Shown here one piece after another: positions 16,942-24,418 of a stretch of 41,300 nucleotides of DNA. The notes below the pieces were generated by a model. It did not search any database. It saw nothing but the letters and a program-made list of their open reading frames with translations, and was not told the DNA's origin. The number at the start of each line of letters is the position of its first letter. Within the stretch, counting starts at the first letter, position 1. A program made the translations under genes and the position numbers. Origin of the DNA: Thermosediminibacteraceae bacterium (lineage in GTDB: Bacteria; Bacillota; Thermosediminibacteria; Thermosediminibacterales; Thermosediminibacteraceae); assembly GCA_021890755.1 (NCBI GenBank), contig JAKKUQ010000013.1, forward strand, positions 1 to 41,300, read 5' to 3'.

Positions 16942-17182
16942 AAATTGTAAACTCAACGCTGAAACTAACCCTGTTGCTTGGGGTTATAGTGATTGCAAGT
17001 TTTGCAAATTTATCGAAGGTCTCGGGTTGAAACTCTACACTAAAAGCAACATTCTTTTTTATTAAAAACGTAATAAGCGGTAGGACCAGGGTTATGGGAT
17101 CACAGGAACTGCTCTTGATATTTAGTTTTTTGAAGAAGTCCTGGTTAAAAAGCTCCTGTATTTTTTGTATTTCGTCGCCCAT
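16940..17182 (-). CDS. Hypothetical protein (80 aa)
   Basis: Small minus-strand gene convergent with hpf; its stop codon abuts the hpf terminator. The product begins MGDEIQKIQELFNQDFFKKL, has a hydrophobic middle (ITLVLPLITFLI, residues about 30-41) and ends with two similar strands, NVAFSVEFQPE and NRVSFSVEFTI, hinting at a small beta domain. I do not recognise a family. The Shine-Dalgarno signal is weak (AGTAGG). Plausible codon use and lack of any gene on the other strand support it, but it could be spurious. Confidence 0.5.
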   Translation of the reverse strand: MGDEIQKIQELFNQDFFKKLNIKSSSCDPITLVLPLITFLIKKNVAFSVEFQPETFDKFAKLAITITPSNRVSFSVEFTI

Positions 17183-17261
17183 AAGAATACCTACTTTCTT
17201 GAAAATAGCCTAATATATACTATTAGTCTTCAAGTAAAATTGAGACTAAAAGGGTTTAGGT

Positions 17262-18023
17262 TTGCAAGGAGGAAAAAGCAAAAATCTGTCGAAGTATTTA
17301 GACAGTATGATGGGGTTGAAAAAAATAACAGATCTATTCCTTGACGCTCTTTTCCCCGAAAGACCTTTTTGCGTCCTATGCGGCGCAAGGCTTTCCAAGG
17401 GTGTGCACCTCCTTTGCGGGGAATGCAGGGACAAGCTTGAGCCGGTAAGCCCTCCGCTTTGCATGAAATGCGGCAGGCCGCTGGATCGGGAAAATACGGT
17501 CTGTACCGACTGCGACGGCAAAAACCACTATTTTATAGAAGCAAGGGCTTTTGGTGTTTACAGGGGAGTTTTAAAAGAGATTATCCACCTTTACAAGTAC
17601 CGGAGAGAACGCCGCCTGAGCGAATTAATAGGCCTTAAAATGACCGAAACACTGCAAAGGCAGAACTGGCCCTCCTTCGATTACCTGGTGGCCGTTCCCC
17701 TGCACCCGGAAAGAGAAAGGGAAAGAGGTTTCAATCAATCCCTGCTGCTTGCAAGGGTAATAAGCGGCAGGACCGGCATACCCGTTTTCAGAGGGCTCCT
17801 TCGGACAAGGCCGACCGAACACCAGAGCCTTTTAGAAAAACCCCAAAGAGAAGCCAACGTGGCAGGAGCATTTACTGTAAAAGACGGCTCTAAAATAAGG
17901 GGGAAAACCCTGCTTTTAATAGACGATGTCTATACTACTGGCAGCACCGCCGGCGAATGCTCAAAGATCTTGCTTGAAGCCGGAGCTGCTAGGGTTTACG
18001 TATTAACTGCCGCAAGAGGTTAA
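17262..18023 (+). CDS. comFC: ComFC-like phosphoribosyltransferase-fold protein (253 aa)
   Basis: ComF family protein, linked to natural transformation (single-stranded DNA handling) in Firmicutes. The N-terminal part has a double zinc-ribbon: CVLCG, CGEC, CMKCG and CTDCD between residues about 38 and 85. The C-terminal part has the phosphoribosyltransferase fold with VAVPLHPERERERGFNQS and the PRPP-loop-like LLIDDVYTTGSTAGEC. The longest open frame starts at TTG 17262; most ComFC proteins would begin near MGLKKITDLFLDALFP (ATG 17310), so the true start may be later. It leads the late flagellar cluster, a position seen in Firmicutes; yvyF follows 17 bases later. Confidence 0.9.
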   Translation: MQGGKSKNLSKYLDSMMGLKKITDLFLDALFPERPFCVLCGARLSKGVHLLCGECRDKLEPVSPPLCMKCGRPLDRENTVCTDCDGKNHYFIEARAFGVYRGVLKEIIHLYKYRRERRLSELIGLKMTETLQRQNWPSFDYLVAVPLHPERERERGFNQSLLLARVISGRTGIPVFRGLLRTRPTEHQSLLEKPQREANVAGAFTVKDGSKIRGKTLLLIDDVYTTGSTAGECSKILLEAGAARVYVLTAARG

Positions 18024-18040
18024 TTGCGAGGGGTGATAAA

Positions 18041-18442
18041 TTGGAACTCAGGAACTGTCCGGTATGCGGCAAAGTTTTTGTGTTTGTCACCAGGAACCTT
18101 TGCCCTGAGTGTGCAGCCAAAGAGGAAGAGGAATTCCGGAAGGTAAAGGATTATCTTTATGAATTTCCAGGCGCGACTATGGAGGAAATTTCAGAAAAAA
18201 CCGGAGTTTCTACTAAGAGGATACTGGAGTTCTTGAGAGAAGGAAGGTTGATTCTCAAAAAGGAGAATGTGAACATACTTCTCCGCTGCGAGATGTGCGG
18301 TGCCCCTATTCTCGCCGGGAGACTTTGTGAAAAGTGTGCCGGTGACATGAAGAAAAAGTTCGGTGTTGTTAAAACGCCGAAGCAAAGCGAGGACATGAAA
18401 GGAAGAATACACCTAAGCTGGTATAAAAGGCAGAAAACTTAG
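18041..18442 (+). CDS. yvyF: Flagellar operon protein YvyF-like, TIGR03826 type (133 aa)
   Basis: Small protein found between comFC and flgM in Firmicutes flagellar clusters. Two CxxC zinc-knuckle regions are visible: NCPVCGKVF with LCPECAAK at residues about 4-27, and LRCEMCGAP with LCEKCAGDM at about 85-108. Between them lies a helix-turn-helix-like segment, ATMEEISEKTGVSTKRILEFL (about 47-67). This arrangement suggests a DNA- or protein-binding regulator, but its molecular role is not established. TTG start behind GAGGGGTG. Confidence 0.85.
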   Translation: MELRNCPVCGKVFVFVTRNLCPECAAKEEEEFRKVKDYLYEFPGATMEEISEKTGVSTKRILEFLREGRLILKKENVNILLRCEMCGAPILAGRLCEKCAGDMKKKFGVVKTPKQSEDMKGRIHLSWYKRQKT

Positions 18443-18576
18443 AGAAAAGCGGGTAAAAAACAAAGAATTTCAAATGAATCTTAAGATAATTGTCGTAAAC
18501 CGCGTCGTATGCGCCTCACTCCCGCCCTTTTTTTATGCGATAAATTATATAGAAGTTATGCGAAAGGGGAACGACC

Positions 18577-18873
18577 ATGAACATAAACCGGATTGGATTG
18601 GAAGGCCTTATAAAGCTTTATGAAACCGCCGCTAAAGAAGTCGAGAAAAAAACAGAAAAGAAGCGAGAAGGACATTTGACCGACAATGTGAGCCTTTCCA
18701 CCGAAGTTGTCGAACTGAGGAAAGCTCTTGAGCTTGCCTCGAAGGTTGGAGAAATAAGGGAGGAAAAGGTTGCAAGGTTAAAAGAAAAAATAGAAAAAGG
18801 TACCTACAACGTTGAAGGCAGGCTCATAGCGGAAAAGATGATCGAGGATTTTCTGGGGGGAAAATTGATATAA
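18577..18873 (+). CDS. flgM: Anti-sigma-28 factor FlgM (98 aa)
   Basis: Cytoplasmic inhibitor of the flagellar sigma factor (sigma-D/28), exported when the hook is complete. N-terminal MNINRI, a charged disordered first half, then the conserved helical half with DNVSLSTEVVELRKALELASKVGEIREEKVARLKEKI (residues about 36-72, sigma-binding) and a GTYNVEGRLIAEKMIEDFL end. Length is normal. ATG start behind GAAAGGGG. The 134-base gap before it has a T run after GC-rich sequence but I could not find a convincing sigma-D promoter there. Confidence 0.93.
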   Translation: MNINRIGLEGLIKLYETAAKEVEKKTEKKREGHLTDNVSLSTEVVELRKALELASKVGEIREEKVARLKEKIEKGTYNVEGRLIAEKMIEDFLGGKLI

Positions 18874-18886
18874 CGGGGGCTTTTAT

Positions 18887-19372
18887 ATGGGCTTTTTGGA
18901 GGCCGGAAACAAAGTTGTTGAGAATCTAAAAGAGCAGCTTAGAATCTATAAGGAGCTCCTGGAGCTTTCGGAGAAAAAAACGGATATCCTGGTCAAGGGT
19001 GATGTGAAAACTCTGGGGGAGATAACGGATATAGAGCAGGAATTGATAGTAAGGCTCGGCAGGATAGAAGACGAGAGGATGAAAATTGTAGAAGGGATCG
19101 CAGGTGGAGAAATTACTCTAAGTCAATTGACAGAAAAGCTTCCCGATGACATAAGGCTGGACCTTGAAAGGATATCCGGAGAACTTAAGGAAGTTCTCTT
19201 AAAGCTTCAAGAGAGAAATGAAATCAACGAGAAGCTCATTAGAAGGGCTTTAGAGTACATCAATTTTTCTCTTGAAATCATGGCCGGAGCCGGTAGGCGC
19301 ACCACCGGCTACGGCGCCGACGGAAAAACTGCGGAAAAGGAGACCATAAAAATTATCGACAAAAAAGCGTAA
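18887..19372 (+). CDS. flgN: FlgN-like flagellar export chaperone (161 aa)
   Basis: Helical cytoplasmic chaperone expected to bind the C-termini of the hook-associated proteins FlgK and FlgL, whose genes follow directly. The product is almost entirely charged alpha helix, with a typical N-terminal YKELLELSEKKTDILVKGDV pattern and C-terminal EYINFSLEIM segment that FlgN proteins share. It starts at ATG behind GGGGGC, 13 bases after flgM. Assignment rests on composition, length and position, since FlgN proteins are poorly conserved. Confidence 0.87.
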   Translation: MGFLEAGNKVVENLKEQLRIYKELLELSEKKTDILVKGDVKTLGEITDIEQELIVRLGRIEDERMKIVEGIAGGEITLSQLTEKLPDDIRLDLERISGELKEVLLKLQERNEINEKLIRRALEYINFSLEIMAGAGRRTTGYGADGKTAEKETIKIIDKKA

Positions 19373-19389
19373 ACGGAAGGTGAACTATT

Positions 19390-20790
19390 TTGTATTCCAG
19401 CTTTTTTGGCATCGAAATAGCAAAAAGGGCGCTCTTTGCCCAGCAGGGGGCGCAGCAAAACGTATCTCATAACGTTGCCAACGCCAACACGCCCGGATAC
19501 TCCAGGCAGCGGCCGGTAATGGAAGCAACATACATGAAACCATGGAGCGGCATGTATACCGCTGCGGGGGCGGTACAAGCCGGGGCAGGGGTCCGGATCG
19601 CAGACATCATCAGGATAAGGGACGACTTTGCCGATATGCAGTACAGGAACGAGAATTCGTCTTTTGGTCAGTGGTCGGTGCAGGCCGACATACTCCGGCA
19701 GGTGGAAGCGATATTCAACGAACCCTCCGATATAGGCGTTTCTACGGTGCTAATTCAGTTCTGGCAGGCTTTGGAGGAACTTTCGAAAAACCCTGAGGCT
19801 ATAGAAATAAGGGAAACGGTGAAGGAGAGAGCGGTAACCCTGGCGGAGACCATTAACCACGTGGCCACCAAACTTACGGAGCTGCTGGAAGACATAAACT
19901 TCAGGATTTCTGTGAAAGTAGACCAGGTTAACACCCTGGCGCGCCAGATAGCAAACTTGAACGCTCAGATACAGCAGATGGAGATAACAGGTATCACCGC
20001 CAGCGACCTCCGGGACAAGCGCGACGTTCTGCTAGATGAACTATCGAAACTGGTGAACATTAACACATACGAGGATGAGAACGGCGTCTTTACCGTTAAC
20101 GTGGGAGGCGCAATCCTGGTAAAGGGTAATGATTACGAGGTAATCTCATTCGACGGAGTGGACATCAAATGGCAGGTTTATAACACGCCGGTCAACATAA
20201 CGAAAGGTGAGCTGAAAGGTTTACTGGATCTTCGCGACGGCAAGGTTAAGACGTATCTTGATTCCTTGAAAATTTTCGCCAAGACGTTTGCGGATGAGTT
20301 CAATAATATCCATAAGAGTGGGTACGATCTAGATGGAAATAAAGTAGTAGAGGACTTTTTCATATATACCGATTCTCTATCAGGTGACATCCTCTCGATA
20401 AACTCCAACATACTGAAGAATGTTAGATTGATCGCCGCCGCTAAGGATGGTTCTGCAGTTCCTGGTGATAACCGTAATGCTCTTGAGCTGGCTAATTTGA
20501 AGTATAAGAAAATCCCACTGCTAGGAGGTACGCTGGACGAATACTACGGGTCACTTATCGCTAGACTAGGAATTGACAGCCAGGAAGCCCTCCGGATGAC
20601 TGAGAGCCAGGAGTTCATAGTGAGTCAGATCGAAGAGCAGAGAAAAGCCGTATCCTCGGTATCTCTGGATGAGGAAATGGCGAGGATGGTCATGTTCCAG
20701 CACGCTTATAATGCGGCGGCCAGGATAGTTACTGCCATAGACGAAATGCTTGACGTCATCGTAAATCGCATGGGAATAACCGGAAGGTAG
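19390..20790 (+). CDS. flgK: Flagellar hook-associated protein 1, FlgK (466 aa)
   Basis: First hook-filament junction protein. The N-terminal heptad region includes GIEIAKRALFAQQGAQQNVSHNVANANTPGYSRQRPVM, with the flagellar rod/hook signature NVANANTPGYSR. The C-terminal region ends with VSLDEEMARMVMFQHAYNAAARIVTAIDEMLDVIVNRMG, the coiled-coil that packs against the N-terminus. The middle domain is compact, as in short FlgKs. TTG start behind GGAAGGTG. flgL follows eight bases after the stop. Confidence 0.95.
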   Translation: MYSSFFGIEIAKRALFAQQGAQQNVSHNVANANTPGYSRQRPVMEATYMKPWSGMYTAAGAVQAGAGVRIADIIRIRDDFADMQYRNENSSFGQWSVQADILRQVEAIFNEPSDIGVSTVLIQFWQALEELSKNPEAIEIRETVKERAVTLAETINHVATKLTELLEDINFRISVKVDQVNTLARQIANLNAQIQQMEITGITASDLRDKRDVLLDELSKLVNINTYEDENGVFTVNVGGAILVKGNDYEVISFDGVDIKWQVYNTPVNITKGELKGLLDLRDGKVKTYLDSLKIFAKTFADEFNNIHKSGYDLDGNKVVEDFFIYTDSLSGDILSINSNILKNVRLIAAAKDGSAVPGDNRNALELANLKYKKIPLLGGTLDEYYGSLIARLGIDSQEALRMTESQEFIVSQIEEQRKAVSSVSLDEEMARMVMFQHAYNAAARIVTAIDEMLDVIVNRMGITGR

Positions 20791-20798
20791 GGATGTAA

Positions 20799-21680
20799 AT
20801 GAGAGTTACGCAGGGAATGCTAACCGAGGCATTTATTAGGACTTTAAGCCAAAACCTAAAAAGGCTGGGTAAAAAACAGGATATGCTTGCTTCCGGCAAA
20901 AAAGTACGGCTGCCTTCCGACGATCCGGTTTCAGCTACGCTTGCCATGAGGCTTCGGGATACTCTTTATAGCATAGAGCAGTATACCAAAAATGTCGAGG
21001 ATGCCATAACTTGGCTTAAAAGCACCGAGATTGCCCTGGCAAATACGGGAGAAATCCTCCAGCGAATAAGGGAACTTACCGTCTATGCAGCCAATGGTAC
21101 TCTCACAGCCCAGGACAGGCAAATGGTGCTGGATGAAGTAACCCAACTCAAACTCCAGCTACTACAGGAAGCCAATTCGAGCCATAACAAAAAATATTTG
21201 TTTAACGGTTATCGCACAGATCAGGCTCCATTTTATATAGATACCGATGGTAAAATAAAACCTTCAGTTACGACAAGCGAGACGGTGGAGTACAACATCG
21301 GAAGGTCCAATAGCATACAGGTGAACGTAATGGGTGTAGATGTTTTCACAGATATATTTCAGACCGTCGAAAGTATAGAGCAGGACCTGCAGGGCAATGA
21401 CTCTACCAGTTTATCGGGAAGACTCGATGAACTTGACAAAGCTATAGATACAGTCCTAAAATACCGCTCGCAAATAGGCGCCAGGATAAATAGGCTGGAA
21501 ATTACAAAGACCAAGCTGGAATATAACAACATCGATTATACTGAACTGCTTTCCAGGACGGAAGACGTCGATGTGGCAAAACTCATTATGGACTTGAAAA
21601 TGGAAGAAAACGTATACAGGGCGTCGCTGGCTGTGGGCGCCCGCATAATCCAACCCACCCTAGTGGATTTTCTAAGGTAA
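20799..21680 (+). CDS. flgL: Flagellar hook-associated protein 3, FlgL (293 aa)
   Basis: Second hook-filament junction protein, a flagellin homologue. N-terminal LASGKKVRLPSDDPVSATLAMRLRD and C-terminal ELLSRTEDVDVAKLIMDLKMEENVYRASLAVGARIIQPTLVDFLR are diagnostic. Its short middle domain contains SSHNKKYLFNGYRTDQAPF, the conserved N-x-x-YLF-x-G motif of FlgL. ATG start behind GGTAGGGATG. A terminator-like hairpin lies just after the stop, so expression of the downstream genes may be lower. Confidence 0.95.
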   Translation: MRVTQGMLTEAFIRTLSQNLKRLGKKQDMLASGKKVRLPSDDPVSATLAMRLRDTLYSIEQYTKNVEDAITWLKSTEIALANTGEILQRIRELTVYAANGTLTAQDRQMVLDEVTQLKLQLLQEANSSHNKKYLFNGYRTDQAPFYIDTDGKIKPSVTTSETVEYNIGRSNSIQVNVMGVDVFTDIFQTVESIEQDLQGNDSTSLSGRLDELDKAIDTVLKYRSQIGARINRLEITKTKLEYNNIDYTELLSRTEDVDVAKLIMDLKMEENVYRASLAVGARIIQPTLVDFLR

Positions 21681-21690
21681 AATATTGAGT

Positions 21691-21725
21691 CGGCCTAAAG
21701 CTAAAAGCCATAGGCCGCTTTTTAT
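21691..21725 (+). terminator. Terminator-like hairpin after flgL
   Basis: CGGCCTA (21691-21697) pairs with TAGGCCG (21711-21717) around a 13-base loop, followed by CTTTTTATT. The flagellar genes continue on the same strand 24 bases later, so it probably acts as a partial terminator. Confidence 0.75.
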
Positions 21726-21748
21726 TCGGTTTTGGGAAGGTGCCATTC

Positions 21749-22327
21749 ATGCGCGTATATACCCTCGACATAAAGTTTTCCTTTGGAGAGCTAGGTATAG
21801 ACTATCAAAAAGGGAATATGGAAATAAAAAAGGATATAACGGGTGGCTTCGATTTGAAGAAAAGCATGCCAGAGCTCTATATAAAAGTGGAGCTTCCGAG
21901 GATAGAAAAGATTGACCTCGAAGCTCCCTTTTCCGAAATAGGTCTGGCCGATATGCCTGAACTTTCCAGGCATTGGTTTTACGAGGCGAGGGATTTAACC
22001 TGGCAGGCGGTGGAAAGGATAGCACAAGAAGGCGATGCGCTCGGTGCTATAGAAAAGGGGATATCCATTTCAGATTTGGCAGAATTAAAAGCCTTTCCCG
22101 AAAAGGACTTCAACGTAGATTTTATTCCTAAAACCCCACCTGAGGTTAATTTTAGAGAAGGCAAAGTAGAAATGAGTCTGAAAGAGGGCCGCGTAGATGT
22201 ATGCGTAAATCCCTCTCCGGTTGATGTATCCTACGAATATGCCAGGGTGAAGCCCTTTTTGAAAAAACCCCCTTATATAAAAATCAAAGCTGTTAAAGTA
22301 GGAGAGTATTTGGACATTAGAATCTAA
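21749..22327 (+). CDS. yviE: DUF6470 protein, YviE-like (192 aa)
   Basis: Member of the YviE/DUF6470 family encoded between flgL and fliW in Firmicutes; function not established, presumably flagellar. The product starts MRVYTLDIKFSFGELGIDY, is rich in alternating hydrophobic and charged residues (beta structure) and contains a helical WQAVERIAQEGDALGAIEKG segment, then EVNFREGKVEM and repeated short strands toward the C-terminus. GTG at 21740 is in frame, but GGGAAGG lies immediately before it and suits ATG 21749 (spacing eight). It probably does not extend beyond 22327. Confidence 0.85.
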   Translation: MRVYTLDIKFSFGELGIDYQKGNMEIKKDITGGFDLKKSMPELYIKVELPRIEKIDLEAPFSEIGLADMPELSRHWFYEARDLTWQAVERIAQEGDALGAIEKGISISDLAELKAFPEKDFNVDFIPKTPPEVNFREGKVEMSLKEGRVDVCVNPSPVDVSYEYARVKPFLKKPPYIKIKAVKVGEYLDIRI

Positions 22328-22457
22328 TTTTTATTACAGGATTGATGAGAAAGAAGCCAGGGCGATTTACAACAAAATTAAATCGCTTATTTAGATTTAT
22401 TACGTAAACTAGAAACCCGTGTAAAAAAATATGAAAGGTGAAGCCGGAGGAAGAACA

Positions 22458-22907
22458 ATGAAAATAAAAACAAAATTTTTCGGTGAAATTGAAGTGGAGG
22501 AAGAAAAGATAATAAACTTCCCAAATGGCATAATAGGCTTTGAGGACTTAAAAAGGTTTGTTCTCATAGACCATCCAGGCAGCGATGTAATAAAATGGCT
22601 GCAGTCGGTTGACGACCCGGATATATCGCTGCCGGTAGCCGACCCCATCGCCTTTTATCCCGCTTATTCTCCGGTGATCCCAACGGAGGACCTTGAAATA
22701 GTAGGGCTGAAAAGCCTTGAGGATGCCGTAATACTCTGCGTCATAACGGTACCCGCCGATATCGAAAGGGCTACGATAAACCTCAAGGCCCCGGTAGTTC
22801 TAAACCCCGCATGCCGCCTTGCTGACCAGATGATAGCAGAAAACGCAGAATACAAGGTAAAGCACCCCCTTCCATTAGCAAAACAAAAGGAAAAGGGGTG
22901 CGGATGA
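22458..22907 (+). CDS. fliW: Flagellar assembly factor FliW (149 aa)
   Basis: Cytoplasmic protein that binds both flagellin and CsrA. When flagellin is exported, freed FliW sequesters CsrA and so relieves repression of hag. The sequence begins MKIKTKFFGEIEVEEEKIINFPNGIIGFEDLKRFVL, the family hallmark, and contains FYPAYSPVIP and VPADIERATINLKAPVVLN. An in-frame ATG at 22431 is less likely; GCCGGAGGAAG directly before 22458 sets the start and gives the usual length of about 150. The stop TGA overlaps the csrA ATG by one base (TGATG), indicating coupled translation of the two partners. Confidence 0.95.
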   Translation: MKIKTKFFGEIEVEEEKIINFPNGIIGFEDLKRFVLIDHPGSDVIKWLQSVDDPDISLPVADPIAFYPAYSPVIPTEDLEIVGLKSLEDAVILCVITVPADIERATINLKAPVVLNPACRLADQMIAENAEYKVKHPLPLAKQKEKGCG

Positions 22908-23140
22908 TGCTCATCCTTACGAGGAAAAAAGGCGAGAGCGTGCTTATAGGAAAGAACGTAACGGTGAAGATCCTCGAAGTCGAGGGCGACCGGGTCAGCA
23001 TAGGTATATCCGCACCAAAGGAAATGAAGGTACTTCGCGCCGAGCTTTATGAGGAGATAAGCTGGGAAAACAGGAAAGCGGTGAATATTATTGAGGATGG
23101 GATAATAGAAAAGTATTTAAAAGACATCGACGAAAAGTGA
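22907..23140 (+). CDS. csrA: Carbon storage regulator CsrA (77 aa)
   Basis: RNA-binding translational regulator that represses flagellin synthesis by occupying the hag ribosome binding site. The sequence begins MLILTRKKGESVLIGKNVTVKILEVEGDRVSIGISAP, matching CsrA throughout, with the GDRVSIGI core and the VLRAELYEEI helix. In-frame GTG 22898 and ATG 22904 exist, but family alignment (MLxLxRK) sets ATG 22907, eight bases after AAAAGGGG. Its target, the hag leader, is 230 bases downstream and holds two good CsrA sites. Confidence 0.95.
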   Translation: MLILTRKKGESVLIGKNVTVKILEVEGDRVSIGISAPKEMKVLRAELYEEISWENRKAVNIIEDGIIEKYLKDIDEK

Positions 23141-23247
23141 TGCACTAGAGTTATCTTTTCTATAGAAAAAAGGCCAAAAACGTCTAAAATTAGATATATA
23201 TCCGAATTTTAAAGGGAAAAACGAGAAATATCCCAAAAATTTAAGGT

Positions 23248-23275
23248 TAAATATTTACCACAAACATTTCGATAA
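23248..23275 (+). promoter_or_regulatory. Candidate sigma-28 (sigma-D) promoter of hag
   Basis: TAAA (23248-23251), 16 bases, then TTCGATAA (23268-23275). This matches the flagellar sigma consensus TAAA-N15-GCCGATAA at all four -35 bases and six of eight -10 bases, with a spacer one base long. It lies about 95 bases upstream of hag and would give an 85-90 base leader. Confidence 0.5.
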
Positions 23276-23292
23276 TATGGGTGAAAAGAAAT

Positions 23293-23311
23293 TTCGGTCC
23301 GGCCGGCCGAA
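23293..23311 (+). promoter_or_regulatory. Hairpin in the hag leader
   Basis: TTCGGTC (23293-23299) and GGCCGAA (23305-23311) pair with one T-G wobble around CGGCC. It includes the sequence GGCCGGCC. It likely shapes or stabilises the 5' end of the hag message. Confidence 0.55.
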
Positions 23312-23326
23312 CAAGCATTAAAAAAC

Positions 23327-23344
23327 TCCCGCAGGGAAGCGGGG
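23327..23344 (+). promoter_or_regulatory. Upstream CsrA-binding hairpin in the hag leader
   Basis: CCCGC and GCGGG form the stem (23328-23332 with 23339-23343, plus a T-G pair) and present AGGGAA in the loop. A GGA in a hairpin loop is the preferred CsrA target, so this is a good second site beside the one on the Shine-Dalgarno sequence. Confidence 0.7.
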
Positions 23345-23350
23345 AAAGTA

Positions 23351-23362
23351 ATACAGGGAGGT
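23351..23362 (+). promoter_or_regulatory. CsrA site overlapping the hag Shine-Dalgarno sequence
   Basis: ATACAGGGAGGT matches the CsrA consensus RUACARGGAUGU at 11 of 12 positions. It contains the Shine-Dalgarno GGGAGG eight bases before the hag ATG, so bound CsrA would block ribosome access directly. Confidence 0.8.
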
Positions 23363-23369
23363 ATGATTT

Positions 23370-24182
23370 ATGAGGATTAACCACAATATCAGTGCATTAA
23401 ACGCTTACAGGCAGCTAACCGTTAACAATACTGCTATGCAGAAATCCCTTGAGAAGCTGTCATCCGGCTACAGGATCAACAGGGCCGGCGATGACGCGGC
23501 GGGGCTTGCAATCAGTGAGAAGATGAGAGCCCAGATCAGGGGTCTTAACATGGCAATTAAAAACGCTCAAGATGGCATCTCCCTAATACAGACGGCAGAA
23601 GGTGCTCTCACCGAGACCCATGCCATACTGCAGAGGATGAGAGAGCTGGCAGTACAGGCTGCTAACGATACCAACACTGACAAAGACCGTGCCGCACTTC
23701 AGCAAGAAGTGGAACAGTTGATTAAAGAACTTGACAGAATTGCCAGCGATACAGAATTCAATACTCAAAAGCTTTTGGATGGTAATTTTAAAGACAAAGT
23801 TTTCCATATAGGTGCCAATCAAGGTCAGTCAATAACGGTAGATATTGGTGATATGTCATCTTCTGGTCTTGAGGTAGATGGTGTTGATATATCCACCCAG
23901 ACCGGTGCAGACAGTGCAATTACAGCAATAGATAATGCAATCAAAACCGTATCCGAGGAGCGCGCAAAACTCGGCGCACTTCAGAACCGCCTCGAGCACA
24001 CCATAAACAACCTGTCGGTGGCTGCCGAGAACCTCACCGCTGCCGAATCTCGCATCCGCGATGTAGATATGGCCAAGGAAATGATGGAGTTCACCAGACA
24101 GAGCATCCTGAACCAGGCGGCTACAGCGATGCTTGCTCAAGCCAACATGCTGCCGCAGTCGGTTCTGAAGCTGTTAGGCTAA
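23370..24182 (+). CDS. hag: Flagellin (270 aa)
   Basis: Filament subunit. The N-terminus MRINHNISALNAYRQLTVNNTAMQKSLEKLSSGYRINRAGDDAAGLAISEKMRAQIRGL and the C-terminus ending in MAKEMMEFTRQSILNQAATAMLAQANMLPQSVLKLLG are the conserved D0/D1 coiled-coil domains. The variable middle is very short (about residues 140-195), so this is a minimal flagellin like B. subtilis Hag. ATG 23370 is set by GGGAGG eight bases upstream. Regulation is visible: candidate sigma-28 promoter, two CsrA sites in the leader, and fliW-csrA directly upstream. A strong terminator follows. Confidence 0.97.
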   Translation: MRINHNISALNAYRQLTVNNTAMQKSLEKLSSGYRINRAGDDAAGLAISEKMRAQIRGLNMAIKNAQDGISLIQTAEGALTETHAILQRMRELAVQAANDTNTDKDRAALQQEVEQLIKELDRIASDTEFNTQKLLDGNFKDKVFHIGANQGQSITVDIGDMSSSGLEVDGVDISTQTGADSAITAIDNAIKTVSEERAKLGALQNRLEHTINNLSVAAENLTAAESRIRDVDMAKEMMEFTRQSILNQAATAMLAQANMLPQSVLKLLG

Positions 24183-24211
24183 TAAAATTAATAATACACG
24201 ATCATTTTTCT

Positions 24212-24237
24212 AAGCCCCGGGCAACCGGGGCTTTTGA
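24212..24237 (+). terminator. Rho-independent terminator of hag
   Basis: AAGCCCCGG (24212-24220) pairs with CCGGGGCTT (24225-24233) around GCAA and is followed by a short T run. Confidence 0.92.
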
Positions 24238-24243
24238 AATTTT

Positions 24244-24302
24244 TCTCCTGATTTAGGAGGATGACCATAGTATTTTTATGGTGCGACTTGGCAACGCTGT
24301 CG
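24244..24302 (+). other. Three consecutive small hairpins, possible structured RNA
   Basis: Between the hag terminator and the defence genes lie CTCCT-gattt-AGGAG (24245-24259), ACCATA-gtatttt-TATGGT (24264-24282) and CGAC...GTCG (24284-24302). I do not recognise a known riboswitch or tRNA. It could be a small RNA, an integration scar or chance. Confidence 0.3.
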
Positions 24303-24345
24303 AACCCATTTTATGCGTAATATTCTCTATAAACCCCGAAAGTTA

Positions 24346-24375
24346 TTGCGAAAAGAAATACATATCAAATAAAAT
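24346..24375 (+). promoter_or_regulatory. Possible promoter at the head of the defence island
   Basis: TTGCGA (24346-24351), 18 bases, then TAAAAT (24370-24375): four and five matches of six to the sigma-A hexamers. It lies 44 bases upstream of the frameshifted regulator gene. In this A+T-rich stretch chance matches are easy. Confidence 0.35.
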
Positions 24376-24418
24376 ATAAGTAAAAAGCAGGATTAAAGCG
24401 AAAGAAGGACCGATTACC

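Noticed and set aside
18482-18550. Sigma-D promoter before flgM
   Set aside because: TAAG and TAAA tetramers are present but no GCCGATAT-like element occurs at 14-16 bases from them.
22328-22457. Short open stretch (YYRIDEKEARAIYNKIKSLI) and a GCGATTT/AAATCGC hairpin between yviE and fliW
   Set aside because: The stretch has no start codon or ribosome binding site and the hairpin lacks a proper T run, so neither supports a gene or a terminator.
24256-24325. Short ATG frame behind AGGAGG after the hag terminator
   Set aside because: The ATG directly abuts AGGAGG with no spacing, the product would be about 19 residues, and the region is better explained by its hairpins.
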